NCBI RefSeq assembly: GCF_009363615.1
Contig: NZ_CP045384.1
Coordinates: 2,044,501-2,108,500 of the forward strand
Direction: 5' to 3'
Origin: Ruegeria sp. THAF33
GTDB lineage: Bacteria; Pseudomonadota; Alphaproteobacteria; Rhodobacterales; Rhodobacteraceae
Length of the DNA: 64,000 nucleotides
The notes below the pieces were generated by a model. The model worked only from the letters and a program-made list of their open reading frames with translations. It had not been told where the DNA came from and did not search any database. Position numbers and translations under genes: made by a program. Positions 51,465 through 60,910 of the stretch are shown here, piece after piece; position 1 is the first letter of the stretch, and the number at the start of each line of letters is the position of its first letter.

Positions 51465-52058
51465 CGCGCGGCCCGGCAAGAGCGAAGGTGCGTGTTCGCT
51501 TGAAGGTATCTCTGCTGGCTAACGATCTTTTATGGTTGAAGTGGTTGTGGACGGAGGAGTGGACTACAGCGAACTTCTGCAAACTTCGCATGCGCCTGAA
51601 ACGTAGCATGGCGCGTTCGCGTCGTTGAAACGGCAGGTGCGAATTCTCGACACGGTTTTTAGGCATCTGCCAGCTTGCTGGTTTTCTGTAGCACCCAAAT
51701 CTCTGATTGCCGCCACAGATTATCGGGCTGGCCGTTGATCTTAAAAAAAACCTCATCCACATGCCACTTCCATTTTTGAGTACGCCCGCTGCTGCTGGAC
51801 CCGTTTTCTAAGGATTTCCGTGGCGAACATTGGGCCGAACCAAGTCCACCAGTATCGGACCGTCTCTTGGCTCACATCTATCCTACGCTCATCCATCAGG
51901 TCTTCGACATTGTAAAAGGCACAGGAAACCGAAGGTACAATATCACGGCCCGACGAATGATCCTGGGGTTGGCCTAGAATTCCTTGAATGGCCCTGGGTT
52001 GGTCACAGGTGGAGGCTTCGAAAGCCCCTACCCGTTTCAACCCGAGTTCTTCTGACAA
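51465..52058 (-). pseudogene. Degenerate IS6-family transposase
   Basis: Transposase sequence is present in pieces, in two or more frames of the minus strand. The N-terminal piece (about 51770-51930) reads YNVEDLMDERRIDVSQETV then YWWTWFGPMFA, the HTH region of IS6 transposases. After a frameshift near 51770 comes WKWHVDEVFFKINGQPDNLW, with the first catalytic Asp. About 80 residues with the second Asp are deleted. The C-terminal piece (to about 51480) reads RVENSHLPFQRRERAMLRF, which contains the catalytic Glu, then HNHFNHKRSLASRDTFK. It cannot encode an active enzyme. No clear terminal repeats were found. Confidence 0.85.
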
Positions 52059-52142
52059 GACCCTTTTAGATGTTCACCTGTTTTCGCAATTCAGGTCTGC
52101 TTTGGGGTTGGTGCAGTAATGGTTCAGAGCTTGCGAAGGAAA
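52059..52142. other. Short gap after the IS6 remnant
   Basis: No gene or terminator is seen. It contains the sequence GGTTCAGAGCTTGCGAAGG (about 52121), which could be a decayed end of the insertion, but the match to IS6 ends is too weak to call. Confidence 0.3.
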
Positions 52143-52970
52143 TCATTGCACTCCGGCGAAAAGTATTTGTTTCTTGCGGTCTGCATCCCTTTGACACAAA
52201 TCGAAATCGCACTCATGCAAAAAGCCCCGAGGGGAAGGCGCAACTAAGAAATGCCCAAAATCATCTTGCCCCGCGACAAGCGCAACCAGAGTTTTCACGC
52301 CGTTTTTCTGTTTCATCGAGGGTTTTATGAAACGCAACGCCGCGCCAATGCGTCTGTCGTCAGTGTTATTGGGTCCCGATGCGTGAAAGAGATGCCCGTG
52401 ATGCATGGATGCCTGCCCCGCACGCAATTCCGCAGCCACTGCATCTTGTTCGTTCACATCGACTGCGATTTCCTGCCCGCGTGATAACAGATTGTTTTTG
52501 CTGAAGGTGTCTACGTGAGGCGCGATACGGTTTTTATGACTGCCGGGAACAAACTTCATACACCCGCTTTGCTCAGACGCTTCTGAAATCGCAACCCAAC
52601 AAGTAACCTCTTCTGCATCATCCAATCCCCAATAGGTCAAGTCCTGGTGCCACGAGACGATTTTCGATGATCGCGCCTCTTTTACGAAAAGTGCACCGCT
52701 CCAAACCATGAGGTCCGGCCCCAACACCGTTGAAGCAGCCTCAATCAGCTTCGGATGGCGGAGAAGTGCATCGAATGATGGTATCAGCCTGTCCGGATAC
52801 GAGTATAGAAGCTTGAGTTTCTCTGGGTCATCTCTGAGGGTGCGCTCTGCTTTCTCAAAATCATCGCGCAGCGTTTGAACCTCGGAAACTGTCAGGATAT
52901 CCAGCGGAGCCACGAAACCATCTCTTTCATAAGTCGTCGCTATATCAGGCATTCGTTTAACCATTGTCAT
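52143..52970 (-). CDS. Phytanoyl-CoA dioxygenase (PhyH)-family protein
   Basis: A 275-residue Fe(II)/2-oxoglutarate-dependent dioxygenase. Metal ligands are His108 and Asp110 (WHQDLTYW) and His196 (FHASGPN), with the 2-oxoglutarate Arg near 206-207 in DDRRIGAALRF. The jelly-roll order matches PhyH, including ectoine hydroxylase relatives. The start is ambiguous between ATG 52970, 52964 and 52952; the first overlaps idnD by 14 bases, the second has GGA at the right distance. It reads downstream of the idonate dehydrogenase gene. The substrate is unknown; a small hydroxylation of a sugar acid or amine is possible. Confidence 0.87.
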   Translation of the reverse strand: MTMVKRMPDIATTYERDGFVAPLDILTVSEVQTLRDDFEKAERTLRDDPEKLKLLYSYPDRLIPSFDALLRHPKLIEAASTVLGPDLMVWSGALFVKEARSSKIVSWHQDLTYWGLDDAEEVTCWVAISEASEQSGCMKFVPGSHKNRIAPHVDTFSKNNLLSRGQEIAVDVNEQDAVAAELRAGQASMHHGHLFHASGPNNTDDRRIGAALRFIKPSMKQKNGVKTLVALVAGQDDFGHFLVAPSPRGFLHECDFDLCQRDADRKKQILFAGVQ

Positions 52971-54015
52971 TATCCGGAAATGTTAACTGCACCTTCATTG
53001 ATCGGCTTCGATCAGACGCAACCTCGAAAGCAGTGACAGCCTCCCCAACTTCGAAGGAATGCGTCACCAGATGGTCGACGTTTAGTAGTCCGTTTCGCAT
53101 CATTTCGACAGCGACCGCGAACTCGGAATGGAAACGGAAAGATCCGCGAAGTGCAATCTCTTTTGCAGTCAACGCCTGCATCGGCACTGTCATGTCTCCG
53201 CCCAGGCCAAGCTGAACCAAAGTTCCACGCGGGCGCAAGCATGCGACGCCAGAAGCCAGGGCCGATTGAGCCCCGGAACATTCCAGTTGGACGTCAATCT
53301 GGCCCTTGTCCTTTTCAAACCGTTCCAACATTTGCGGATCAGTGTAGGTGTTGATGACATCGTCTGCCCCGCATTCACGCGCTATGGCTAGGGTCTGGTC
53401 CGAGATATCTGTCGCGACTATTCTGGCCGCCCCAGAACGACGTGCCACCAAGATCGTAAGGCAGCCGATCGGGCCGCATCCGGTGATAAGCACCGTTTTA
53501 CCCACCAGGCTTCCAGCTTGTTTAACCGCGTGCAAACAAACCGCCAGCGGTTCTGCCATAGCGGCCTGTGCAGGGCTCAACCCGTCTGCCGGAACACATT
53601 GACTGGCTTTCGCCACGAGTTTGCTCCGAAAAGCGCCTTGGATATGCGGGAACGGCATTGCGCTGCCATAGAACTTCATATCAAGACAGTGGTTTTGCTG
53701 CCCGTTCAGACAATAGTAGCAGGCTTGGCAGGGGCGGGATGGAGAAACTGCAACCAATTGACCTAGGTTCAGCCCCTGCACACTTGACCCGAATTCTACG
53801 ATTTCCCCGGACACTTCGTGTCCAAGCACCATCGGTTGAAGCAACTTGATGGCGCCGAAGCCACCGTGGTTGTAATAATGCAGGTCAGAGCCGCAAATCC
53901 CACCCACACGCAATGCAATTAAAACTTCGTCTTGTCCCAGGTCGCGCACATCCCGGTTTTCCAACCTCAGATCTTTCGCAGCATGGATAACAACAGCAAC
54001 ACTGGCCGAAGACAT
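52957..54015 (-). CDS. idnD: Zinc-dependent alcohol dehydrogenase, L-idonate 5-dehydrogenase-like
   Basis: A 352-residue medium-chain dehydrogenase. VGGICGSDLHYYNHGGFG near residue 37 is the typical block of L-idonate 5-dehydrogenases, with the catalytic zinc Cys; GHEVSGEI gives the next zinc ligand. The structural zinc cysteines lie in CQACYYCLNGQQNHC. The NAD site is ITGCGPIGCLTI. IdnD oxidises L-idonate to 5-keto-gluconate. It is divergent from an SDR of the gluconate 5-dehydrogenase type, which would convert 5-keto-gluconate to gluconate, so the pair makes biochemical sense. Confidence 0.88.
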   Translation of the reverse strand: MSSASVAVVIHAAKDLRLENRDVRDLGQDEVLIALRVGGICGSDLHYYNHGGFGAIKLLQPMVLGHEVSGEIVEFGSSVQGLNLGQLVAVSPSRPCQACYYCLNGQQNHCLDMKFYGSAMPFPHIQGAFRSKLVAKASQCVPADGLSPAQAAMAEPLAVCLHAVKQAGSLVGKTVLITGCGPIGCLTILVARRSGAARIVATDISDQTLAIARECGADDVINTYTDPQMLERFEKDKGQIDVQLECSGAQSALASGVACLRPRGTLVQLGLGGDMTVPMQALTAKEIALRGSFRFHSEFAVAVEMMRNGLLNVDHLVTHSFEVGEAVTAFEVASDRSRSMKVQLTFPDNDNG

Positions 54016-54084
54016 TGCGCAGACTCCCTATACACATCGCCAAAAGATACGGATAGTCGGTGCCGACAACCAAGGGATTTTTGC

Positions 54085-54852
54085 ATGACGCTTGAAATGT
54101 TCAGCCTAAGTGGAACTCGGGCGCTGATAACAGGCTCCAGTCAGGGAATTGGACTTGCACTGGCGCGAGGTTTGGCTTCTGCCGGTGCGCAGGTCGTTTT
54201 GAACGGGCGCGACACCACAAAACTGGCGGCAGCAGCCTCCGAACTCAGTGAAACAGGCGCCTCGGTACGGGAACTTGCGTTCGATGCGACCGATCATGAA
54301 GGCGTCCGATCTGCTGTGGACGACTTTGAAGAAAAGGTTGGCCCGATAGACATCCTGATAAACAACGCCGGAATGCAACACAGGACGGAGTTACAGGATT
54401 TCCCCGCTGATGCCTTTGAACGCCTACTACAGACAAATGTCGCGTCCGTCTTTCACGTCGGTCAGGCAGTGGCACGACACATGATTGAAAGAAAGTCTGG
54501 CAAGATCATTAACATTGCGTCGGTTCAATCCGCATTGGCAAGACCGGGCATTGCGCCTTACACGGCGACAAAAGGTGCCGTGACCAACCTTACAAAAGGA
54601 ATGGCAACTGATTGGGCCAAGTATGGTCTGAACTGCAATGCCATTGCGCCCGGATATTTCGATACACCTTTGAACGCCGCTTTGGTTGCCGACCCAGCGT
54701 TTAGTGCATGGCTCGAGAAACGTACCCCGGCCGGTCGCTGGGGCAATGTAGAAGAACTTGTCGGTGCCGCCATATTCCTTGCGTCCCCTGCATCCAGTTT
54801 CGTCAATGGACATACTCTCTATGTCGATGGTGGAATAACGACGTCACTTTGA
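54085..54852 (+). CDS. SDR, gluconate 5-dehydrogenase-like
   Basis: A 255-residue classical SDR. TGSSQGIGLALARGL binds NAD(P), INNAGMQHR is the NNAG motif, and the triad lies in ASVQSALARPGIAPYTATKGA (Ser, Tyr, Lys). NAGMQHR is often seen in gluconate 5-dehydrogenases (IdnO), which reduce 5-keto-D-gluconate. ATG 54085 has AAGGGA upstream; the frame is open 51 codons further but that overlaps the divergent idnD region. With idnD it could form an idonate-to-gluconate route. Confidence 0.88.
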   Translation: MTLEMFSLSGTRALITGSSQGIGLALARGLASAGAQVVLNGRDTTKLAAAASELSETGASVRELAFDATDHEGVRSAVDDFEEKVGPIDILINNAGMQHRTELQDFPADAFERLLQTNVASVFHVGQAVARHMIERKSGKIINIASVQSALARPGIAPYTATKGAVTNLTKGMATDWAKYGLNCNAIAPGYFDTPLNAALVADPAFSAWLEKRTPAGRWGNVEELVGAAIFLASPASSFVNGHTLYVDGGITTSL

Positions 54853-54900
54853 TTTGTGGCTTTCCATCCTCTGTTAAATGCGACTGACAGTAGATACCGT

Positions 54901-55491
54901 TTACAGCGCCGACGCCAAAGCAATCACCACAACAACAATCAAGGAAGCCGCCATCGCAAAGTTGATCCTTCGATGCGATCTTTGGCTTATATCAAGTCTG
55001 CCCAGTTTTGCGCCAGCACCCAGCCAGATCATGTGAACTGGCACCCATATCATATTGAAAACAAGGATTTTTATGACGACCTCCCAAACGGGCGCATCGG
55101 GCAAAAAGGCAAACCCTGAGAACAATGCTGTGCTGACCACGTAAGCCTTGGGATTAATGAACTGAAGTGTCAGCCCATTCGCAAAACCAAGTGGCGAAAC
55201 CGCTGGAGAAAACCCGACCTTTGAGCCAGCGCTGGCAATTCGCCAGGCCAGAAATACCAAATACCCGACTGAGGCGAATAGCAGCAAAGTTCTGAGCGCC
55301 GGTATAGCCAAAGCTACCGCAGCGACTCCAGAGACAACCAACATCATGTTGATGAACCCGCCCAGCATCAAACCAGCCACGAAGGCGAGACCAGCTCGAA
55401 AACCAAATGCTGATCCAATACCCGCAGTTGTTAGAACACCTGGGCCCGGCGTAATCAGCAGAAAGAAAACCGCGACAGCAAACTCAAACAC
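54901..55491 (-). CDS. LysE/RhtB-family amino acid exporter
   Basis: A 196-residue inner-membrane protein with six predicted helices. FLLITPGPGVLTTAGIGSAF near the start and the later LQFINPKAYV are the LysE/RhtB signature. Members export amino acids or small derivatives. It is the last gene of the minus-strand sugar-acid group, 16 bases after the 2-hydroxyacid dehydrogenase gene, so it may export an intermediate. The substrate is unknown. Confidence 0.9.
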   Translation of the reverse strand: MFEFAVAVFFLLITPGPGVLTTAGIGSAFGFRAGLAFVAGLMLGGFINMMLVVSGVAAVALAIPALRTLLLFASVGYLVFLAWRIASAGSKVGFSPAVSPLGFANGLTLQFINPKAYVVSTALFSGFAFLPDAPVWEVVIKILVFNMIWVPVHMIWLGAGAKLGRLDISQRSHRRINFAMAASLIVVVVIALASAL

Positions 55492-55507
55492 TCTTCAGAT
55501 TGGCCTT

Positions 55508-56431
55508 TTACAGATCTCTGCATTCTGGCACAGCTGTGATCACCGATCCGTCCTTAAGGTGTTGCAGAAGATTGTCGACGGTTAGGTCACCCATAGCTGC
55601 ACGCGTCTCAATAGTCGCGCTACCAGCGTGAGGGAGCAGAACGACATTGGACATCTCGCGCAACGCTTTTGGAACACGCGGTTCGTCCTCGAAAACATCA
55701 AGCCCCGCCCACCCAAGCTCGCCGTTTTGCAATGCGTTGATAAGGGCAGTTTCGTCGACGACCGAACCTCGACTAACGTTTATCAGAGTGCCGCCCGCCC
55801 CCAACGCGCGAAGCACCTCAGCGTTGACCAGCCTATTGGTCGACGGACCGCCGGGCGTGATGCATATGAGGACGTCAACATGTTCTGCCATTTCAACCAA
55901 ATTGTCGAAATAGCGGTACGGGACATCCTTTTGATTGCGGGTGTGATAAGAGATTTCGGGGGCCCACGGCTCTAACTTATCAACGATCGCCTGACCAATG
56001 CGACCAAGACCAAGAATGCCTATCTTTTGATTGTCTGCTGATCGGGTCAAAGGGGCATTGCCTTCAACCTCCCACCGTCCGGACCGAACGTAATTGTCGT
56101 CACGTAAAAGCTCTCGGTAACATGACAGCAATAGCAGAACGGCGGTGGTTGCGACTTCTTTGTTCAAAACATCAGGTGTGTGTGTCACAACAATTCCGCG
56201 CTCAGCCGCAGCACTAGCGTCGACGGCGTCGTAACCGACCCCATAGACACTGATCATCTTCAGATTACTGAGTGATGTCATCAGGTCATGCGGAACACCA
56301 TCGTGCCCGTTCGTTACGATATGCGTAATACTATCCGCGTTGAAATCGTCCAATTGATGAATGTCGAACGCTGCGGACAGGCGTTCTCGCATCCGTTCAG
56401 TGATCCCGCCGATTTGCAATAAGTCAGTCAT
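55508..56431 (-). CDS. D-2-hydroxyacid dehydrogenase (glyoxylate/hydroxypyruvate reductase-like)
   Basis: A 307-residue NAD(P)-dependent dehydrogenase. The Rossmann motif is KIGILGLGRIGQAI, the catalytic Arg is in NVSRGSVVDE, the Glu in DVFEDEP and the His in LPHAGSAT, so it is complete. It probably reduces a 2-keto acid made by the upstream hydrolase (glycolaldehyde-, lactate- or glycolate-type product) or oxidises one. The start is uncertain: ATG 56431 gives the usual N-terminus, while ATG 56467 has a better ribosome site. It overlaps the FAH gene by eight bases. Confidence 0.88.
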   Translation of the reverse strand: MTDLLQIGGITERMRERLSAAFDIHQLDDFNADSITHIVTNGHDGVPHDLMTSLSNLKMISVYGVGYDAVDASAAAERGIVVTHTPDVLNKEVATTAVLLLLSCYRELLRDDNYVRSGRWEVEGNAPLTRSADNQKIGILGLGRIGQAIVDKLEPWAPEISYHTRNQKDVPYRYFDNLVEMAEHVDVLICITPGGPSTNRLVNAEVLRALGAGGTLINVSRGSVVDETALINALQNGELGWAGLDVFEDEPRVPKALREMSNVVLLPHAGSATIETRAAMGDLTVDNLLQHLKDGSVITAVPECRDL

Positions 56432-57272
56432 CTTGGCCGACCGTTTGCCGCTGAACACCAAGCCCATCGATGCGAAGCTCCATGACGTCGCCTTTTTTCA
56501 GGTAAACTGGTTCCGGTTTAATCCCCATTCCAACACCGGGCGGTGTTCCAGTTGAAATGACGTCGCCGGGGTGCAGTGTGAAAAGTTGGCTTAGATGTTC
56601 AATGATCTCGGCAACGGAAAAGATCATCGTAGAAGTATTCCCGGTTTGCATGCGCTGACCGTTTACATCCAGTGACATACCAAGACATTGAGGATCCGGC
56701 ACCTCATCCCGGGTCACCAACCAAGGACCTGTGGGGCCAAATGTGTCGCAAGACTTGCCTTTGGTCCATTGACCGGTCAGTTGAGTTTGAAAATGCCGTT
56801 CTGACACGTCGTTTACGATGCAATAGCCGGCAACGTATTCGAGCGCGTCGGCCTTGGACACGTATTTGGCCGTTTTGCCGATGACGACGCCCAGTTCGCA
56901 TTCCCAGTCGGTGTGAGTAGATCCGCGCGGCATGACGACATCGTCATAGGCACCAATGACGGCTGAGTTTGCCTTGAAAAAAAGTATCGGATGCTCTGGA
57001 ATATCTGCGCCGGTTTCTGCGGCATGGTCCGAGTAATTCAAACCGATGCAAAGAAATTTTCCGATGCCACCGACACACGGTGCGATACGAGGATCCCCCT
57101 CGACAATTGGCAGGTTATTCGGATCCAATGAGCGCAGATTATCAAGCGTTCCGTCATCCAGAACATCGCCCGTAACATCATTGATGTGGGCGGACAAATC
57201 CCGCAATTGACCCTGGGAATCGACCAAAGCAGGCTTTTCCGAGCCCTCGGCTCCGTAACGAACAAGTTTCAT
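56424..57272 (-). CDS. Fumarylacetoacetate hydrolase-family protein
   Basis: A 282-residue FAH-family hydrolase. The metal motif is in DWECELGVVIGK (Glu pair, about residues 110-120). GTPPGVGMG and CIGLNYSDHAAETG are the family blocks. The acidic/His dyad is seen in NYSDHA. In L-rhamnonate/L-fuconate catabolism such proteins split 2,4-diketo-3-deoxy acids to pyruvate and an aldehyde or hydroxy acid, and the neighbours (IlvD dehydratase, SDR) fit that. ATG 57272 has AAAGGAAC before it. The frame is open 42 codons further without support. Confidence 0.87.
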   Translation of the reverse strand: MKLVRYGAEGSEKPALVDSQGQLRDLSAHINDVTGDVLDDGTLDNLRSLDPNNLPIVEGDPRIAPCVGGIGKFLCIGLNYSDHAAETGADIPEHPILFFKANSAVIGAYDDVVMPRGSTHTDWECELGVVIGKTAKYVSKADALEYVAGYCIVNDVSERHFQTQLTGQWTKGKSCDTFGPTGPWLVTRDEVPDPQCLGMSLDVNGQRMQTGNTSTMIFSVAEIIEHLSQLFTLHPGDVISTGTPPGVGMGIKPEPVYLKKGDVMELRIDGLGVQRQTVGQDD

Positions 57273-57283
57273 TTCTGTTCCTT

Positions 57284-59080
57284 TTAGTGATTGTCGCGTG
57301 GCATGAAGTCTCGCGCGATATCGCGGTAGTTTTCGGCACCCTTGAGCGTCATACCGCGATCCAACCGATCTACTTTTTCGCGGAATATTTCCTGCCATGG
57401 GGATTGATTGGGCGGCATTGTATACCCACCCTTTGCCTCCAGATCGCGGGCGCGTTCATGCAGTTCTTCAAGCGAAACCAGCATATCTGCTGTGCCTTTG
57501 CCAAGATCGATGCGCAGTCGGTCGCCAGTTCGCACCAAGGCCAACCCACCGCCCTCTGCAGCTTCTGGTGAAGCATTCAGGATAGACGGGCTTCCTGATG
57601 TGCCGGATTGCCGGCCATCACCGATGCAAGGAAGGGCTTCGATGCCTTGTTTCAACAAATATGCAGGCGGACGCATGTTCACGACTTCTGCGGCACCCGG
57701 GTACCCTTTTGGTCCTGCTCCGCGCATAATCAGAATACAGTTTGCATCGATTTTTTCGGCGGGATCATCGATCCGATGGTGAAAATCCTCGGGCCCATCA
57801 AACACAACCGCCCTGCCCTCAAATGCATTAGGATCATCCGGGTTCGACAAGTAGGTCTCTCGAAATGCCTGCGAGATCACAGATGTCTTCATAATCGCAC
57901 TCTCGAACAAGTTGCCCGAGAGATTGATGAACCCCGCCTGAGGCTTAACCGGGCTACTGACAGGCTTGATTACGTCGCAATTCTGAGATCGGCGCGTCGA
58001 GCAATTTTTGCCTATCGTCTTACCGTTCACCGTTATCGCATCGGGATGCGGCAGCAATCCTGCATCAAGAAGCTCTCCGACAACGGCGGGAATGCCCCCG
58101 GCCTGTTGGTAATCTTCGCCCAGATATTTACCCGCAGGCTGCATGTTAACCAACAGAGGAACGTCGTGGCCAAGTTTCTGCCAATCACCGTTGTTCAATG
58201 GAACACCAAGATGCCGGGCGATCGCATTCAGGTGTATCGGCGCGTTCGTCGATCCACCGATCGCCGAGTTTATGACAATCGAATTCTCAAAAGCCTGACG
58301 TGTCATCACATCACTGGGGCGTAAATCCTCCCAGACCATGTCCACAATGCGTTTACCCGTTTCATAGCTGATTTGACCGCGCTCTCTGTACGGGGCTGGT
58401 ATGGCTGCTGATCCTGGCAATTGCATACCCAAGGCTTCAGCAAGCGAATTCATGGTCGTTGCTGTTCCCATCGTATTGCAATACCCCACCGAAGGTGCCG
58501 CGGCGGCTGCGATCTCCATGAACTCATCGGTGTCGATTTCATCAGCCGCAAGGTCTTCGCGCGCTTTCCAAATAACCGTTCCTGATCCTGCGCGCTCACC
58601 TTTCCACCAGCCGTTGAGCATTGGGCCGACCGACAGGGCAATCGCTGGGATGTTGACGGTCGCAGCGGCCATAAGAAGTGCGGGCGTGGTCTTGTCGCAA
58701 CCAATGTTCAGAACAACGCCATCAATCGGATACCCGAATAGACTCTCAACCAGGGACAGATAAGCCAGATTGCGGTCGAGAGAGGCCGTTGGCCGTTTAC
58801 CGGTCTCTTGTATCGGGTGGACCGGTATTTCGATGCACGTTCCCCCGGCGGCGATGATCCCGTCGCGAACGCGTTTGGACAACTCGATATGATGCCGGTT
58901 GCAGGGGCTCAAATCACTCCCGGTCTGAGCAATCCCAATGATCGGCTTGCCCGATTGCAGTTCTGCGCGGGTCAATCCGTAATTCAGGTATCTCTCAAGA
59001 TACAATGCCGTCATCTCAAGGTTCTCAGAATTCATGAACCACTTGCGAGATCGCAGATCATTTTTTGATATTTTAGTCAT
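57284..59080 (-). CDS. IlvD/Edd-family sugar-acid dehydratase
   Basis: A 598-residue Fe-S dehydratase of the IlvD/Edd family. Cluster cysteines lie in [27 protein letters not shown] and a third near [30 protein letters not shown] and [11 protein letters not shown] are conserved. The protein is in the L-arabonate/D-xylonate dehydratase size range. It should turn a sugar acid into its 2-keto-3-deoxy form. ATG 59080 overlaps the SDR stop by four bases (ATGA). The substrate specificity is not readable. Confidence 0.9.
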   Translation of the reverse strand: MTKISKNDLRSRKWFMNSENLEMTALYLERYLNYGLTRAELQSGKPIIGIAQTGSDLSPCNRHHIELSKRVRDGIIAAGGTCIEIPVHPIQETGKRPTASLDRNLAYLSLVESLFGYPIDGVVLNIGCDKTTPALLMAAATVNIPAIALSVGPMLNGWWKGERAGSGTVIWKAREDLAADEIDTDEFMEIAAAAAPSVGYCNTMGTATTMNSLAEALGMQLPGSAAIPAPYRERGQISYETGKRIVDMVWEDLRPSDVMTRQAFENSIVINSAIGGSTNAPIHLNAIARHLGVPLNNGDWQKLGHDVPLLVNMQPAGKYLGEDYQQAGGIPAVVGELLDAGLLPHPDAITVNGKTIGKNCSTRRSQNCDVIKPVSSPVKPQAGFINLSGNLFESAIMKTSVISQAFRETYLSNPDDPNAFEGRAVVFDGPEDFHHRIDDPAEKIDANCILIMRGAGPKGYPGAAEVVNMRPPAYLLKQGIEALPCIGDGRQSGTSGSPSILNASPEAAEGGGLALVRTGDRLRIDLGKGTADMLVSLEELHERARDLEAKGGYTMPPNQSPWQEIFREKVDRLDRGMTLKGAENYRDIARDFMPRDNH

Positions 59081-59835
59081 TGGCCTGACCACCCCCCATC
59101 AATTATGTGCGTGTGTCCCGTGGTGAATGCACTTTCATCGCTCGCCAGATAGACGACCAATGCAGCAATCTCTTCTGCCTTCGCTACACGCCCCATGGGC
59201 TGACGCGCCACAAATTGTGCAAGGGCTTCTTCTCTGCTGCCCAGTTGCTCGCCCAACGCATCTACACGGTCACGCCAACTGGGACTGTCGACTGTTCCCG
59301 GGCAAATGCAATTGCACCGAATTCCTTGTGTTATGAAGTCCACGGCTACCGATTTCGTCAGCCCAACAACGGCAGCCTTAGTCGTTCCATATACAAAACG
59401 ATTTGGCGCACCGATTATGGAACCCAGTGCGGAAGACATGTTGATAATCGAGCCTCCTCCGCGCTCTAGCATCCCCGGCAATACAGCCTTTGTTGTGCGC
59501 ACCATTGAGCGCACATTCAGGTCCATGGCGAAGTCCCATTCTTCGTCGGTTGCATCCAGAATAGTTCCGTGATGCACGAACCCGGCGCAGTTGAACAAAA
59601 CATCCGGCTTCGCTCGCGCGACCCCATGATGAATACTGTCATTATTTGTCACATCCATCTCGAAAATTTCGAGATTTTCGAGATTCCGATCGCGAATCAA
59701 ATTTAGTTTTTCAGGGTCAATATCCGTCGCATAGACTTTCGCACCCTCTCTTGCCATCGCAATTGCGCTTGCAAGTCCGATCCCTTGTGCGGCGGCTGTA
59801 ACCAGGACGTTTTTTCCCTTAAGTCTCTCTGACAT
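59077..59835 (-). CDS. SDR, 2-keto-3-deoxy-sugar-acid dehydrogenase-like
   Basis: A 252-residue classical [19 protein letters not shown] is the cofactor motif, [14 protein letters not shown] is the NNAG-like loop, and [24 protein letters not shown] holds the triad Ser, Tyr and Lys. Sequence such as [13 protein letters not shown] is close to 2-keto-3-deoxy-L-fuconate dehydrogenases and DHRS6. In that route the SDR follows the dehydratase and precedes the FAH hydrolase, exactly the genes downstream. It leads the minus-strand operon, divergent from the ltnD-like gene. An internal ATCTCGAAA inverted repeat lies at 59657-59684. Confidence 0.88.
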   Translation of the reverse strand: MSERLKGKNVLVTAAAQGIGLASAIAMAREGAKVYATDIDPEKLNLIRDRNLENLEIFEMDVTNNDSIHHGVARAKPDVLFNCAGFVHHGTILDATDEEWDFAMDLNVRSMVRTTKAVLPGMLERGGGSIINMSSALGSIIGAPNRFVYGTTKAAVVGLTKSVAVDFITQGIRCNCICPGTVDSPSWRDRVDALGEQLGSREEALAQFVARQPMGRVAKAEEIAALVVYLASDESAFTTGHTHIIDGGWSGQ

Positions 59836-60025
59836 ATATATTTTCCGACCCTAAAAGTGGCGACTGGACACGTGTTGCTTCGTCCCACAGATCAACCGAG
59901 AAGCAAAGAAACCTTGGTGGATTTGCAACGACTTCTGGCATGTGGGCCCAGAGCCGTTAGCGTATGACAGAGATTTTGGTTTGGCCATAACCATGCGTGG
60001 CGCACCTTCGGAAGGACAGAGGATT

Positions 60026-60910
60026 ATGAGCAAGCAGTTCAAAGTAGCTCTATTGGGAACCGGCCTGATGGGCGCTCCTATGGCGAGGAGTATTTTGCGC
60101 GCCGAATTTCCGTTAACTGTATGGAACCGCAGCTTGGATAAGGCAAAACCGTTGACGGCGGAAGGCGCGACATTGGCGGAAACTGCCCCGCTGGCGGTTT
60201 CGGGTGCAGACGTAATTGTAACGATGCTGTCGGACGGATACGCGACCGGCGCGCTACTTTCTGACGAGGCTTTCCGCAAACAACTCAAACCCGGAATGAT
60301 CTGGATTGATATGTCCAGCGCCAAACCCGAACACGCCCGAGAACAATCCGCGCAATTGTCTTCGATGGGGTTGCAGCATCTGGATGCCCCGGTTTCCGGC
60401 GGCACCAAAGGTGCCGAAGCTGCCACGCTTGCGATCATGGTCGGTGGTGATCAGGACGTTATGGAGCGCGTGCGACCGGTTCTGTCAGCAATGGGCCGCC
60501 CTGTGCATGTAGGCCCAAGTGGTTCTGGTCAATTGTGCAAATTGGCCAATCAGACGATTGTCGCTGTGACTATATCGGCTGTCGCCGAAGCGACTTTACT
60601 GGCTCAGCGAGGCGGGGCTCACCCTGCCGCGTTGAGGGCCGCACTGAAAGGGGGATTTGCTGATAGCATTATCTTGCAACAACATGGCGAACGCATGTCT
60701 GACGGAAATTTTGTGCCCGGAGGATTGTCCAAGTTTCAACTAAAGGATTTGGACAACACGCTGGAGGAAGCGCGAAGCCTTGGCGTTGAGCTACCTAGCA
60801 CCCGATCTGTGCGCGACCGTTTCGAATATCTGATAGACGAAATGGATGGGGCCGAACTGGATCATTCGGCTTTGTATCTAGAACTCAAAAAACGGAACGG
60901 AATGCTGTGA
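60026..60910 (+). CDS. ltnD: 3-hydroxyisobutyrate dehydrogenase-family, L-threonate dehydrogenase-like
   Basis: A 294-residue beta-hydroxyacid dehydrogenase. VALLGTGLMGAPMARSI is the NAD motif, DAPVSGGTKGAE is the substrate loop, and the catalytic Lys is in GSGQLCKLANQTIVA. LtnD enzymes oxidise L-threonate to 2-keto-threonate, and a denD-like gene follows, as in tetronate clusters. The DUF1537 kinase that should come next is not in the window. ATG 60026 has AGAGGA at four bases; the open frame upstream is not coding. It overlaps denD by four bases (GTGA). Confidence 0.85.
   Translation: MSKQFKVALLGTGLMGAPMARSILRAEFPLTVWNRSLDKAKPLTAEGATLAETAPLAVSGADVIVTMLSDGYATGALLSDEAFRKQLKPGMIWIDMSSAKPEHAREQSAQLSSMGLQHLDAPVSGGTKGAEAATLAIMVGGDQDVMERVRPVLSAMGRPVHVGPSGSGQLCKLANQTIVAVTISAVAEATLLAQRGGAHPAALRAALKGGFADSIILQQHGERMSDGNFVPGGLSKFQLKDLDNTLEEARSLGVELPSTRSVRDRFEYLIDEMDGAELDHSALYLELKKRNGML

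Noticed and set aside
51274..51522. A short plus-strand frame with CxxC-like pairs.
   Set aside because: No ribosome site, and it overlaps transposase remnants on the other strand.
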